Positions 27,747-36,460 are shown, numbered from the stretch's first letter. The stretch is 64,000 nt of DNA from Planktothrix paucivesiculata PCC 9631 (GCF_900009265.2 NZ_LR734982.1:167242-231241); one strand, 5' to 3'. Program-made: numbers and translations. The notes: generated by a model not told the origin, from the sequence alone.

Positions 27747-28270
27747 TTAATTGTGAATTAAGGCTTTAACTTTATTTAACAAAACTTCTGGAATAGCAGG
27801 AGCTTGACCCATTACCCAAGCGCCACTGGTGATCTCAATATAGGGTTGAATTTGATGCACCTCCTCCGTATTAGTTAACACACTAGAAATCACCGCCACA
27901 GGAGTTAAATTTCCTCTTTGACCACAGAATTCATGCCATGGGTTGACCGCTTCTAGTTTAGAACTAATAATCAAATAGTGGCTACAAGCCTCTAATATAG
28001 GATACTTCTGCGGTTGCACCATGCCGCCAACATCCACAATAATTAACGATTTGTGACGTCGCAATTGTAGGATACCCTGGGCATGATATGGATAAAAACG
28101 CTCCGTTAACCCGCCTCGATTTTGGGCTTTAAACGTTTCAATAACCTCCCTGGTTTTGGAATTTGTGGCTATGACAAATCGGGCAAAGCGTTCTATTTTA
28201 TTGGGTTTTATGGGATTGTAATGTTTTGTGGGTTGTTCTCCTTTGTTGTCGCAAGAAGCTAGAAAGCGTT
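27747..28270 (-). pseudogene. csx3-like ATPase/kinase-domain fragment without start codon
   Basis: The last 105 residues (SLIIVDVGGMVQPQKYPILE, then ACSHYLIISSKLEAVNPWHEFC) resemble the C-terminal nucleotide-binding domain found fused to Csx3 in cyanobacteria. The open frame continues upstream to a TAA near 28270 (ERFARFVIATNSKTREVIET, then GGLTERFYPYHAQGIL) with no ATG; the first usable codon is a TTG at 28064. The N-terminal part is gone, so I call it a fragment. It lies 15 bases before cas10. Csx3 degrades cyclic oligoadenylates, so loss would fit a decaying type III system. Family assignment is moderate. Confidence 0.5.
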
Positions 28271-28480
28271 ACGACGTCAGGGATGAAGATTTTTTGAGAT
28301 TTTTATGGATTTGGGGGTTGACTCGTTAGGGAATTTCGGTTATGGTCTTGAATATCGAGAAATTTACAGGTTCGGGCAGTTAAAAACAACCTATTTTAGT
28401 TTTTATACCAGCCCTGTATCCGTGCTCTCGCGCAAACGCACTTTGAAAACTAAATAGCGTAAGGTTTCCATAAGGGTAGG

Positions 28481-28688
28481 GTTAGTTTCTACCTTTTCCC
28501 CGCAAGGGGACGGAAACTTGATGATGTCAATTATTTGCTCATGCTTACGGTCTGAAGTGATTATGGTAGTTTTCTATCTTTTCCCCGCAAGGGGACGGAA
28601 ACTTGATAGTGTCGATTGTGATGCCGTCAAAGTCTGAGGTGTAGCTTGAGAGTAGTTTTCTATCTTTTCCCCGCAAGGGGACGGAAAC
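28481..28688 (+). CRISPR. Short CRISPR array: three 37-base repeats, two spacers
   Basis: Repeats at 28481-28517, 28566-28602 and 28652-28688. The last two are identical and end CCCCGCAAGGGGACGGAAAC. The first differs at four positions near its 5' end. The 3' GGAAAC and the CCCC/GGGG stem suggest transcription on plus, giving an 8-base crRNA tag ACGGAAAC. Spacers are 48 and 49 bases and look like diverged relatives of each other. No cas6, cas1 or cas2 is in the window. The array lies about 210 bases from the csx3-like fragment and is probably a remnant. Confidence 0.93.
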
Positions 28689-28724
28689 CCTGTAAATTCG
28701 TTGAATGACCAAATAGTTATATAA

Positions 28725-28979
28725 TCACAATCGCCCCAACTCCTGCAAGTTTTTCAAATCCAGTTCAAAATCTTCCACATCATAGGAATAAAGAGGAATA
28801 TGGCGCTGCTTCAGAAGTTGACGAAAAACATCAGTAGGCATATCCGCTAGTTGACTGGCATAACCTACTGTTAAGTGACCCGTCTCAAATAAATAGAGTG
28901 CAATTTCTTGACAAAACTCCTTTGGGGTCAGTTGAGAGGCTTGGATAATTTCATCGGAGATTATAATAGCGATGGAAAC
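28725..28979 (-). CDS. UPF0175-family protein (antitoxin-like), unusual start
   Basis: About 84 residues in frame: IISDEIIQASQLTPKEFCQE, then GHLTVGYASQLADMPTDVFR, then IPLYSYDVEDFELDLKNL. This is the UPF0175 pattern, a small helix-turn-helix-like protein often paired with PIN toxins. There is no ATG, GTG or TTG in frame before the conserved part. A good GGGAGG lies upstream of ATC/ATT codons, so either a rare start is used or the gene has lost its start. It sits between the CRISPR array and the WYL gene. No toxin partner adjoins it. Confidence 0.6.
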   Translation of the reverse strand, partial: VSIAIIISDEIIQASQLTPKEFCQEIALYLFETGHLTVGYASQLADMPTDVFRQLLKQRHIPLYSYDVEDFELDLKNLQELGRL

Positions 28980-29042
28980 ACCTCCCTAGAGAATTTAAAC
29001 TCTGAAACCACTATAGCAATTTTTTCTAAAATATCCCATATT

Positions 29043-29984
29043 CTAATAATTTGATAACTCATCTAACGCCTCTTGATGTAACCGTTGACGAATGGAAAAA
29101 GGAGCAATCACTTCACCATTTCCTCGCCATTCTCGTAACCGCATTAACACATTAATATCCCCCACCCGTATCCATCCTTGATAATAGCAATCCTGGGGAG
29201 AACGTTGGCGAATAATCTCTAATACCGCCTTTTGTTCCTCTAAATTCGGAATATGACGGCGAATTAATTTAGGTAAATCTGTATAGGAAATCGGCTTAAA
29301 AGTGGGGTGTCTATCCGTATTATCCACATACCAACGGTCGAAAGTCGGGTTAAATCGCATAATTAATAATTGACTGGGTAAATAGAAATTAAACCCCCAA
29401 GCCGCATCTAATTCTGTTTGTATTTCATCAGAAGTAGGCAGATTTTCTGTTAACCAGAGGTTGTTAAGTTCTGGGGGAATATGGCGATCGCCCCAAGACA
29501 AAACCCTAAGATATTTTGAAGCTATTCTATCCAACCGATAATTATGCCAGCCCAACTTTCCTTCCGGGTCAAACCCAAAAGCACTGAGATATTTTGCTCG
29601 GCGAACATAATGCAAACACACCGGATAAACCGTCACCTCCACTTTTTTGTCGTGGGCGGGTATCCAAGTTTTAAAATTAATTACTCCACCAATAGGATTG
29701 CGCCATAACAGTTCAATTTGTTCTTGATAACTGTCAACTTGATCCTGGTTTTCATCGGATAAAATATAATCAAAATGAATAAAAATTCGTTGTTGGGGTT
29801 CGGGTTCTTTCCGGTGAATCGGTTTAACCCCATCTTCTACTAATGCTTCCCATAAAGATTGTACCACAACTTCTAAATTAGGCTGCACAAAAGCCACGGA
29901 TTCTAATACCCGTAATAGTCCCCAAAGTTGGGTTTTAGATAGTCCCGAAAAATTCAGCGTATTAGTTATTGAGGGAATAGGCAA
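29043..29984 (-). pseudogene. WYL-domain CRISPR-associated regulator (TIGR03985-like), C-terminal part
   Basis: C-terminal 313 residues of a WYL-type regulator as found near cyanobacterial type III loci (VEVTVYPVCLHYVRRAKYLSAF, GWHNYRLDRIASKYLRVLSW). Its frame is open upstream to 30006, where an IS630 element begins. The N-terminal part is at 31191-31763. Removing the element with one TA copy joins both parts in one frame of 512 codons including stop. WYL domains bind nucleotide ligands and control transcription; the intact gene probably regulated the CRISPR region (inference). Confidence 0.82.
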
Positions 29985-30008
29985 CTTTGGAGAATTTCCC
30001 CCATAGTA

Positions 30009-31191
30009 AGTAGGTGGTCATAAATAGAGTTAAAATAAGAAATGAAGAAATATCAGAGGAATAGTCATGCCACTGAGGTTAAGAATTCAACTAACAGAAG
30101 AAGAAAAACAAGAGCTACTAACTCTGTATCAGCAAGAGAAAGTTCCGAAAAGAACAAGGCAGAGAATAGATATATTAATGTTTAGTGATGGAGGATGGAT
30201 GGTCTCAAAAATAGCCCAGACTTTAAGGTGTTCAGAAGCCATGGTAAGAAAAACAATAACTCGATGGATAAATCAAGAAAAAGAAGGATTATTTGATGCT
30301 CCTCGTTCGGGAAGAAAACGGAGGTGGAAAGAAGAAGATATAGAATATTTAGAAACTTGTATAGAGTCAGATGAAAGAACTTATAATAGCCGTCAACTGT
30401 CGGAAAAACTTCTGCGAGAGAGAGCGATCGCACTAAGCGCAGAAAGAATTAGAAAAATCTTAAAAAAAAAAGACTGGCGCTGGAAAAGAACAAAAGCCAG
30501 TTTAAAGAAAAAACAGAATCCCGAAAAAACAGCGAGCAAGAAAAGAGATTTGGAGACGTTAAAGCGTTATGAAGAAGAGGGTTTGGTCAGATTAAAATAT
30601 TTAGATGAGGCAGGTTTTTGTTTATGGAGTCCTGTGAGTTACACCTATGTAAAAAAGGGGAAGCAGAAACAAATAAACCAGACGAAAAAGCGAGGAAAAA
30701 GATTGAATGTAATTGGAGTATTAGAAAAAGGAAAAAGTTTTGAGTACGGTTTAAGTTTGTCAGGAATTACAAGTGAGAATTACATAAAATTTATAGATTG
30801 GCAAGCGGAAAAAGCTGAAAAGCATTTTCAAAATACTCGACAAATTACCGTACTGATTCAAGATAACTACAGTGTCCATAAAAGTCAAAAAATACAAGAA
30901 AAAGAAAGGGAGTGGCAAGACAAAAAATTAGAATTTTTCTTCCTGTCTGCTTATAGCCCTGAATTGAATGAAATCGAACCAGAATGGCATCAATTAAAAA
31001 CTCATGAACTGGCGGGAAGAATGTTTGAAGATGAATATGATTTGAGCCAAGCTGTGATTCAAGCCATTGAAGATAGAAACGAAAGAAATGATTGTACCTG
31101 CGATCGCTTGCGATTTAATTCCCTGAGTAACTCTCAAGAATTATCCTAAACAATCTTTTTCTATTATTGACTTTATTTATGACCACCTACT
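30009..31191 (+). mobile_element. IS630-family insertion sequence
   Basis: A 1183-base element bounded by inverted repeats: left AGTAGGTGGTCATAAATA and right TATTTATGACCACCTACT, about 18 bases and nearly perfect. It is flanked by TA at 30007-30008 and 31192-31193, the target duplication of IS630/Tc1-mariner elements. It carries one transposase gene and splits the WYL regulator gene. Intact ends and an intact transposase suggest that it is recent and possibly still mobile. Confidence 0.93.
30067..31149 (+). CDS. IS630-family transposase
   Basis: A 360-residue transposase. The N-terminal helix-turn-helix region (QEKVPKRTRQRIDILMFSDG, VSKIAQTLRCSEAMVRKTI) binds the ends. The C-terminal DDE domain shows Asp in YLDEAGFCLWS, Asp in VLIQDNYSVHKS and Glu in ELNEIEPEWHQLK. 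Full length with no frameshift. It starts about 58 bases inside the left end. Confidence 0.95.
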   Translation: MPLRLRIQLTEEEKQELLTLYQQEKVPKRTRQRIDILMFSDGGWMVSKIAQTLRCSEAMVRKTITRWINQEKEGLFDAPRSGRKRRWKEEDIEYLETCIESDERTYNSRQLSEKLLRERAIALSAERIRKILKKKDWRWKRTKASLKKKQNPEKTASKKRDLETLKRYEEEGLVRLKYLDEAGFCLWSPVSYTYVKKGKQKQINQTKKRGKRLNVIGVLEKGKSFEYGLSLSGITSENYIKFIDWQAEKAEKHFQNTRQITVLIQDNYSVHKSQKIQEKEREWQDKKLEFFFLSAYSPELNEIEPEWHQLKTHELAGRMFEDEYDLSQAVIQAIEDRNERNDCTCDRLRFNSLSNSQELS

Positions 31192-31763
31192 TAGCAACTA
31201 ATAGTTGATGGTTTATATCTAGCAAGCGAGCACACTCTCCCTGCTCCTCCTGCGGCCACTGAGCCTGTCGAAGTGCCCCCTGCTCCCCCTGCTCCCTTTT
31301 CCAACCATCCCAGATTTATCAAGAATTTCAGATCATCGCGGAGACTCCGATGGACGGTGGCGAAGGGATGACCCTGTAACTGTTGGTGGAGTTCTGTATC
31401 TGACCATCCGGTCAGGGTTTTTAACTGTTGTTGCCATTCCCCCCAGGTTTCAGGAGAAAAGTGATCCTGGAGTAAATTTATCACCGAATCATGACAAATA
31501 CAGCCATCATCAGTACACCCCGCGAGAATATCCCGAGCGTTGAGGCGATCGCTTTTGGGGTGTTTTTCCGAAAACAAGCGGTTTCGCAGGTCAGGATAGG
31601 TAAAAGGTTGGGGTAAATGGCTAATCCAACGGGACTCTATGCCATATAAGCGATGCAATAGAACCCATAATCTTACGGCCCGATGGAACCGAACGGCCAG
31701 TCGTCCCCCGGCCAAGTATTGTAATAGTTCTGCGGTTGGGGGATAGTCCCAGGAGATCAACAT
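31191..31763 (-). pseudogene. WYL-domain CRISPR-associated regulator (TIGR03985-like), N-terminal part
   Basis: N-terminal portion of the gene broken by the IS630 element (YPPTAELLQYLAGGRLAVRF, AVRLWVLLHRLYG, KHPKSDRLNARDILAGCTDD, CICHDSVI). The stop after SC is created by the IS end. A low-complexity stretch GAGGAGGTSTGSVAAGGAG near the break is encoded by CCCCTGCTCC-type units around a CACTGAGCCTGTCGAAGTG palindrome, so repeat DNA had already entered the gene before the IS arrived. Confidence 0.8.
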
Positions 31764-32274
31764 TTGTAGAAGGGTTCAATTCAACATACACTGATAATAG
31801 ACTGATTGAACTCAAGGTGATCCATGAGTTAATTCTGACCTTTTCGACCTGCTACCCAACAACCACACATCTTTAACTGAATTTCTAATCTTGTCTTCCG
31901 TGTTGCCAACGGAAAATTTTTAGGAATAATACTACTGGATTTTTAATTAATTTCTGCTGCGTACTGTTTAGGCATAGCTGACAAAAGTAACAGAAGCATT
32001 TGTCCTGCACATTTTTTGTGTTTTTGCAACTTCAATGGAGACTCTTAACTTATGTTAACTTTTTTGTTATCTTCTGTTGTCAATGGGAGTGTTTTACTGC
32101 CTGAATATTCTGGAATAATCACAAACTTCGCGGGTAGTTCTATTGTTAAAATAGCTGATTCTTCTCCTTCATCAATTATTCTGGCTAAAGTTATTAAACC
32201 GGGGGAGGATGACCCGATTGTTCCTCCGAATTAACCCTAATTTCTACCTGGGATATTAACTGTATTCCCAAGAT
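31764..32274. other. Intergenic stretch with one doubtful small frame
   Basis: About 510 bases between the WYL gene start and the IS1634-like left end. A 60-codon frame on plus (32052-32234, MLTFLLSSVVNGSVLLPEYS and on) has GGAGA ten bases before its ATG and a hydrophobic start, but I recognise no family. The rest is AT-rich and shows no gene. Confidence 0.4.
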
Positions 32275-34342
32275 TTAAGCCCACATTCCGCAGATATTTA
32301 AGCCAATTGAATTGCCAATTAAATTGTAATAAATAAAAGCCCAAATCATTACATGGCAATCATTTGGGCTATTTTTAATGTAGAATGATAATGAAAATAG
32401 CTGAACAAATAAAAATATGAAAAACCCCCTAGAAGCGATAGAAATCGTGAATTTAGACCATTTAGGAATAGTGGCAGGCGTAATAGATGAGATGGAATTA
32501 GTAGAAGAAGTCAATAAAAAAGTCGGATTAAGAGCAAAAGAAGCCGTAAGCCCAGGACAGGTAATGAAAGCAATGATTTTGAATGGATTAGGATTTTTGA
32601 GCGCGCCATTGTACCTATTCGATAACTTTTTTATAGGGAAGGCAACAGAACATTTAATAGGAGAAGGAGTAACAGCAGAGCAACTAAATGATGACCGAAT
32701 AGGGAGAGCATTAGATAAATATTATCAAGTGGGAACAACAAAATTATTCACAGCAATAGCCCTAAAAGCAGCCCAAAAATTCCAAGTAGAAAGGGAGAGC
32801 GTACACCTAGATAGCAGTTCGATATCAGTAGAGGGAGAATACAAAAGTAAAGAAGAAGAAAATCAGGAAATAGAAGAAGAAATGAAAGCGATAAAAATAG
32901 TGCATGGATACTCAAGAGATAAAAGACCAGATCTGAAACAATTTATAATAGATATGGTGGTAAGCGCAGACGGAGATGTGCCATTGTATCTAAAAATAGA
33001 TGACGGAAACGCCGATGATAAAAGCGTATTTGTAGAAAGGCTAAAAGAATTTAAAAAGCAATGGACATTTGAAGGAATATGTGTAGCAGACAGTGCCTTA
33101 TACACAGCAGAGAATATAGGAGCAATGGCAGGAATGAAATGGATAACAAGAGTACCATTAAGTATAAAAGAAGCACAAAATAAGATAGTGGAGATAGAAG
33201 AGGAAGAATGGGAAGAAAGCCAAATAATAGGATATAGAATAGCAACGAAATCAAGTGAGTACGCGAATATAAAACAAAGATGGCTAGTGGTAGAAAGTGA
33301 AGCCCGGAAGCAATCGGCTATCAAAAAAATATCAGAGCAAGTAGAAAAACAGTTAGAAAACGCCAAAGCATCGCTGCGTAAGCTATCGAAACAAGAGTAT
33401 GCCTGCATAGCAGATGCAGAGATAGGGATAAAAATATTATCAGAATCGTGGAAATATCACGAAATAAAAGAAATAAAATGCACAGAAAAAGCCAGTAATA
33501 AAAGCCCGGGTAAAACCGAAAAAGGGAATAAAGAAAAGACAATAGTTTATCAAGTTACAGGGGAAATAGAACCTAGGGAATCAGTGATAGAAGCGGAAAA
33601 AATCAAAGCAGGAAGATTTATATTAGCGACAAATATATTAGACAAGAAAGAGGTGAGTAATGAGAAGATATTAGCCGAATATAAAGCGCAGCAAAGTAAC
33701 GAGAGAGGATTTAGATTTTTAAAAGATCCATTGTTTTTTACAGCGAGTGTATTCGTGAAAAAACCAGAGAGAGTAGAAGTAATAGCGATGATAATGGGAT
33801 TGTGTTTGTTAGTGTATAACCTAGCCCAAAGAAAATTGAGAAAACAACTAGAAACAGCCCAAGAAGGGGTGAGAAATCAGGTCAAAAAATTAACGAATAA
33901 ACCGACGATGCGGTGGATATTTCAAATGTTCCAAGCAGTGCATTTAGTCAGGATAAATGGAGAGAAACAAGTGAGTAACTTAACCCAAGAGCGTCAAGAA
34001 ATATTGCAGCATTTAGGGAAATCTTGCTGTGAATACTATTTAATGATTTCCGGGGGATAAAGATTGAGAGAAAGGGGAAAATAGTTGTAAACAAATCTAA
34101 GTTATGAGTCAAGATGAGAACTCTTGGCTGGAACGAACTTGGTTATAAAATACAAATATGTTAAAAAAAGAGGATTCTATTTCTATGAAAAAATAGCAAT
34201 TATTTATGTTTAGTTAAATAGCGGTAAATTAGCTATAAAATCTGATAGTAAAGCCTCGGAAGTTCAACGAAGAACTGTAAGGGTTTTCAATTTTTTAGAA
34301 TTAGTGGAAAATTTAGCCCCCATCTGCGGAATGTGGGTTTAA
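32275..34342 (+). mobile_element. IS1634-family insertion sequence
   Basis: Inverted ends TTAAGCCCACATTCCGCAGA (32275 on) and TCTGCGGAATGTGGGTTTAA (ending 34342) differ at one position. They bound a 2.07 kb element with one transposase gene and a 280-base non-coding right arm. A target duplication could not be recognised with certainty. Confidence 0.85.
32417..34060 (+). CDS. IS1634-family transposase (DUF4277 + DDE)
   Basis: A 547-residue transposase with the DUF4277-type N-terminus (VNLDHLGIVAGVIDEMELV) and a DDE domain: Asp in SVHLDSSSISVEG, Asp in GICVADSALYT, Glu in NERGFRFLKDPLF. Complete frame. Strong A-bias on the coding strand sets it apart from neighbours. Confidence 0.93.
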   Translation: MKNPLEAIEIVNLDHLGIVAGVIDEMELVEEVNKKVGLRAKEAVSPGQVMKAMILNGLGFLSAPLYLFDNFFIGKATEHLIGEGVTAEQLNDDRIGRALDKYYQVGTTKLFTAIALKAAQKFQVERESVHLDSSSISVEGEYKSKEEENQEIEEEMKAIKIVHGYSRDKRPDLKQFIIDMVVSADGDVPLYLKIDDGNADDKSVFVERLKEFKKQWTFEGICVADSALYTAENIGAMAGMKWITRVPLSIKEAQNKIVEIEEEEWEESQIIGYRIATKSSEYANIKQRWLVVESEARKQSAIKKISEQVEKQLENAKASLRKLSKQEYACIADAEIGIKILSESWKYHEIKEIKCTEKASNKSPGKTEKGNKEKTIVYQVTGEIEPRESVIEAEKIKAGRFILATNILDKKEVSNEKILAEYKAQQSNERGFRFLKDPLFFTASVFVKKPERVEVIAMIMGLCLLVYNLAQRKLRKQLETAQEGVRNQVKKLTNKPTMRWIFQMFQAVHLVRINGEKQVSNLTQERQEILQHLGKSCCEYYLMISGG

Positions 34343-34525
34343 GAGCAGTGCCAGCGTCCTCGCTGGCTAAAAATTCTAACTATAGCGCTAGGGAACAGGG
34401 AACAGGGAACAGTAAGCAGTGAAAGGGTTTCAGAACTCAAAAGTGTCCTAACTGTAATGCGTAGCGCTATAATTTCTATTCCCTGTTCCCTTGTTACTGA
34501 GCGAAGCCGAAGTATTCCCTCTGAT

Positions 34526-35542
34526 CTAAAACCCACAATCGGGGTTAATAGATAATCGCCAAGTCCGGTTAAAACCTGAACCAAAGGTATCATAACTGTG
34601 ACCTAAACGATAGGGAAAATGTCCCACTGGAATGGTTTTAGGATCGCCTTTTTCATAGCTCATATCCCGAGGCGCAAGGGGCCAGCCCACCGCCTGTTCA
34701 AAGGTTTTGTAACGGTCTTCGAGTTTCTCCGAAGAATGGCCCGTGGCTTTGAGAATCTTGCCCTGAACACTCAAACCAAACCGCCCACCGGAGTATTTTA
34801 CCCAAAGCCGATCAACCCCCTGGAGTTCTGAACAGGGAATCTCAGAAATTACCAAGGGTGCCGGAATATGAGGGCGATTTTCCATCGGAATTCGATAGGC
34901 TTCAAAGAGTTCCAGGGTTTTCATGTCCGCTTTAATCCATTCACCCGTCGCTAACGCATCAATCACCCCACAGTATTTAACCCGATGGGTGATGGAAGCC
35001 ACCCCATTCCACACTCCCCCACTCACGCCGTTACCCGTGGTGGCGGGTAAATGTCCTTGGGGGGCGCGGGGCGAAAAATTCAGTTGTTCATATTTTAGCC
35101 ACTGGCCGCCTTTACGCCAACGGACGCGATCGCCAAATTTCTCAGCTATCTCGGGGGTATACTCACCGATTATCCCCCCGAGAGATGTCCAAATTTTTTC
35201 CTGTTGGCTAAACCCAAAACGACCGTCACTGTAATAATTCCACAAGCGATTAATGGTTTGCAAATCCTCACAGGCTAAACCTTCCACATCCTTTTTTCCC
35301 AACCAACCTTCTGCTTGTCGGTTACTCAATTTAAGTAAAATCTGAAAGGTTTCTTGATCGGCTTCTTTCCAGCGATTTTCAGTTAACAACTGTTTCAGGG
35401 GTTGATAGTTTATATTGGCATTGGAGGTTAAATCAAAGACCGGATCAGGTTTAGGCGGTTGAACCCCAAACTGACAAGCCTGAAAACTCCAAAAGCCTAT
35501 CAATACCATCCATAATCGCCAAGTTGAAGATTTTTGTAACAT
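34526..35542 (-). CDS. Lipoprotein with two GUN4-like domains
   Basis: About 338 residues. The N-terminus has a hydrophobic helix ending in a lipobox-like FQAC. Two GUN4-type units follow: LTENRWKEADQETFQILLKL with LWNYYSDGRFGFSQQEKIW, then ATGEWIKADMKTLELFEAYR with LWVKYSGGRFGLSVQGKI. Canonical GUN4 binds porphyrins and activates Mg-chelatase, with one domain. A lipid-anchored tandem form would act at the membrane surface. Whether it binds porphyrin is unknown. Start is the ATG giving MLQKSSTWRL; the longer frame lacks support. Confidence 0.82.
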   Translation of the reverse strand: MLQKSSTWRLWMVLIGFWSFQACQFGVQPPKPDPVFDLTSNANINYQPLKQLLTENRWKEADQETFQILLKLSNRQAEGWLGKKDVEGLACEDLQTINRLWNYYSDGRFGFSQQEKIWTSLGGIIGEYTPEIAEKFGDRVRWRKGGQWLKYEQLNFSPRAPQGHLPATTGNGVSGGVWNGVASITHRVKYCGVIDALATGEWIKADMKTLELFEAYRIPMENRPHIPAPLVISEIPCSELQGVDRLWVKYSGGRFGLSVQGKILKATGHSSEKLEDRYKTFEQAVGWPLAPRDMSYEKGDPKTIPVGHFPYRLGHSYDTFGSGFNRTWRLSINPDCGF

Positions 35543-35646
35543 ATTGAGGGTGATTGTATCAGGGAGACTAGCTGAAATCAATGCTATAAATTGCCAAAAT
35601 CATGATATTATTTTAGTAATATTTAGGACGTATTGAGTCAAAAATT

Positions 35647-36051
35647 ATGTCTTTTTTGAGAAAAGGATTGATCTTTTTCCTGACTTGTTTAGTCTGTTTT
35701 ACCGTTACGATTACCTCTCATTTTCACCTTTCTCCCGTTTCTGCAACGGAAACCCTGATCGTTGCTCAAGTTCCGACGGTTAATTTGAGTCAACTGCCAC
35801 CGGAAGCCCGAAATACTTTAAAATTAATTGATCAGGGCGGGCCTTTTCCCTACCCGGAAAAAGATGGATCAACTTTCTTTAATCGAGAAAGATTATTACC
35901 CAATCAATCCAATGGCTATTATCGAGAATATACCATACCCACTCCCGGGATAGGACATCGGGGGGCAAGGCGTTTTGTCGTCGGGAGTCAGGGGGAAATT
36001 TATTACACCAGTGACCACTATCAAAGTTTTTTTAGGGTTTTAAGACAATGA
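35647..36051 (+). CDS. Secreted barnase-like guanyl-specific ribonuclease
   Basis: A 134-residue protein with a signal peptide (about 1-34, ending VSA) and a ribonuclease N1/T1/barnase domain. By comparison with barnase, Glu94 (YYREYT), Arg109 (RRFVV) and His124 (SDHYQSF) match the catalytic Glu73, Arg87 and His102. It cleaves RNA after guanine. The next gene, overlapping by four bases (ATGA), encodes a barstar-like inhibitor that would protect the cytoplasm. It may serve in defence, competition or nutrient release (inference). Confidence 0.88.
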   Translation: MSFLRKGLIFFLTCLVCFTVTITSHFHLSPVSATETLIVAQVPTVNLSQLPPEARNTLKLIDQGGPFPYPEKDGSTFFNRERLLPNQSNGYYREYTIPTPGIGHRGARRFVVGSQGEIYYTSDHYQSFFRVLRQ

Positions 36052-36455
36052 ATCAAATATTAGATCTGATCCAGGGCAAAAGTCAGCCCAAGATTTATCA
36101 GTTTCCCTTAGATATTTCGCCCGAGGACTTATCTCAACTCTGTCAAGAATATGACTGTCATTTATTTTATTTTGACGGAACTTCAATTAACAATAAAGCT
36201 GATTTTCTAAACACCGCCAGCACCGTAGTCAATTTACCGGAATATTTTGGCTATAATTGGGATGCTTGGCAAGATTGTATTACCGATCTCAGTTGGTGTG
36301 ATGCTTCATCTTATTTGCTAGTTTATGATCAATGGCAAAATTTTTCCCAGGATCATCCCAATGATTGGCAAATATTAAACGATATTTTTTCAGAAGCGAT
36401 CGCCTATTGGATTAAGAGAAATAAACGGTTTTATGTATTATTAATCAGTCCTTGA
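36048..36455 (+). CDS. Barstar-family ribonuclease inhibitor
   Basis: A 135-residue protein with the barstar core YFGYNWDAWQDCITDL, where barstar uses an acidic helix to plug the RNase active site, followed by YLLVYDQWQNFSQ and the C-terminal YVLLISP strand. It overlaps the barnase-like gene by four bases and is surely co-translated with it. Extra N-terminal sequence (about 40 residues) precedes the domain. Confidence 0.87.
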   Translation: MNQILDLIQGKSQPKIYQFPLDISPEDLSQLCQEYDCHLFYFDGTSINNKADFLNTASTVVNLPEYFGYNWDAWQDCITDLSWCDASSYLLVYDQWQNFSQDHPNDWQILNDIFSEAIAYWIKRNKRFYVLLISP

Positions 36456-36460
36456 ATTCT

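Noticed and set aside
32052-32234. 60-codon frame with GGAGA upstream
   Set aside because: The start is plausible but no family or conserved pattern is visible; noted only within the intergenic entry.
32863-33408. 181-codon frame opposite the IS1634 transposase
   Set aside because: Shadow of the strongly A-rich transposase coding strand.
34339-34593. 84-codon frame on minus overlapping the GUN4 gene end
   Set aside because: It overlaps the tandem-GUN4 coding region and low-complexity GGGAACA repeats; no protein-like pattern.
35641-36455. Possibility that the RNase pair is a classical toxin-antitoxin module acting in the same cell
   Set aside because: The RNase has a signal peptide, so export with a cytoplasmic inhibitor is more likely.
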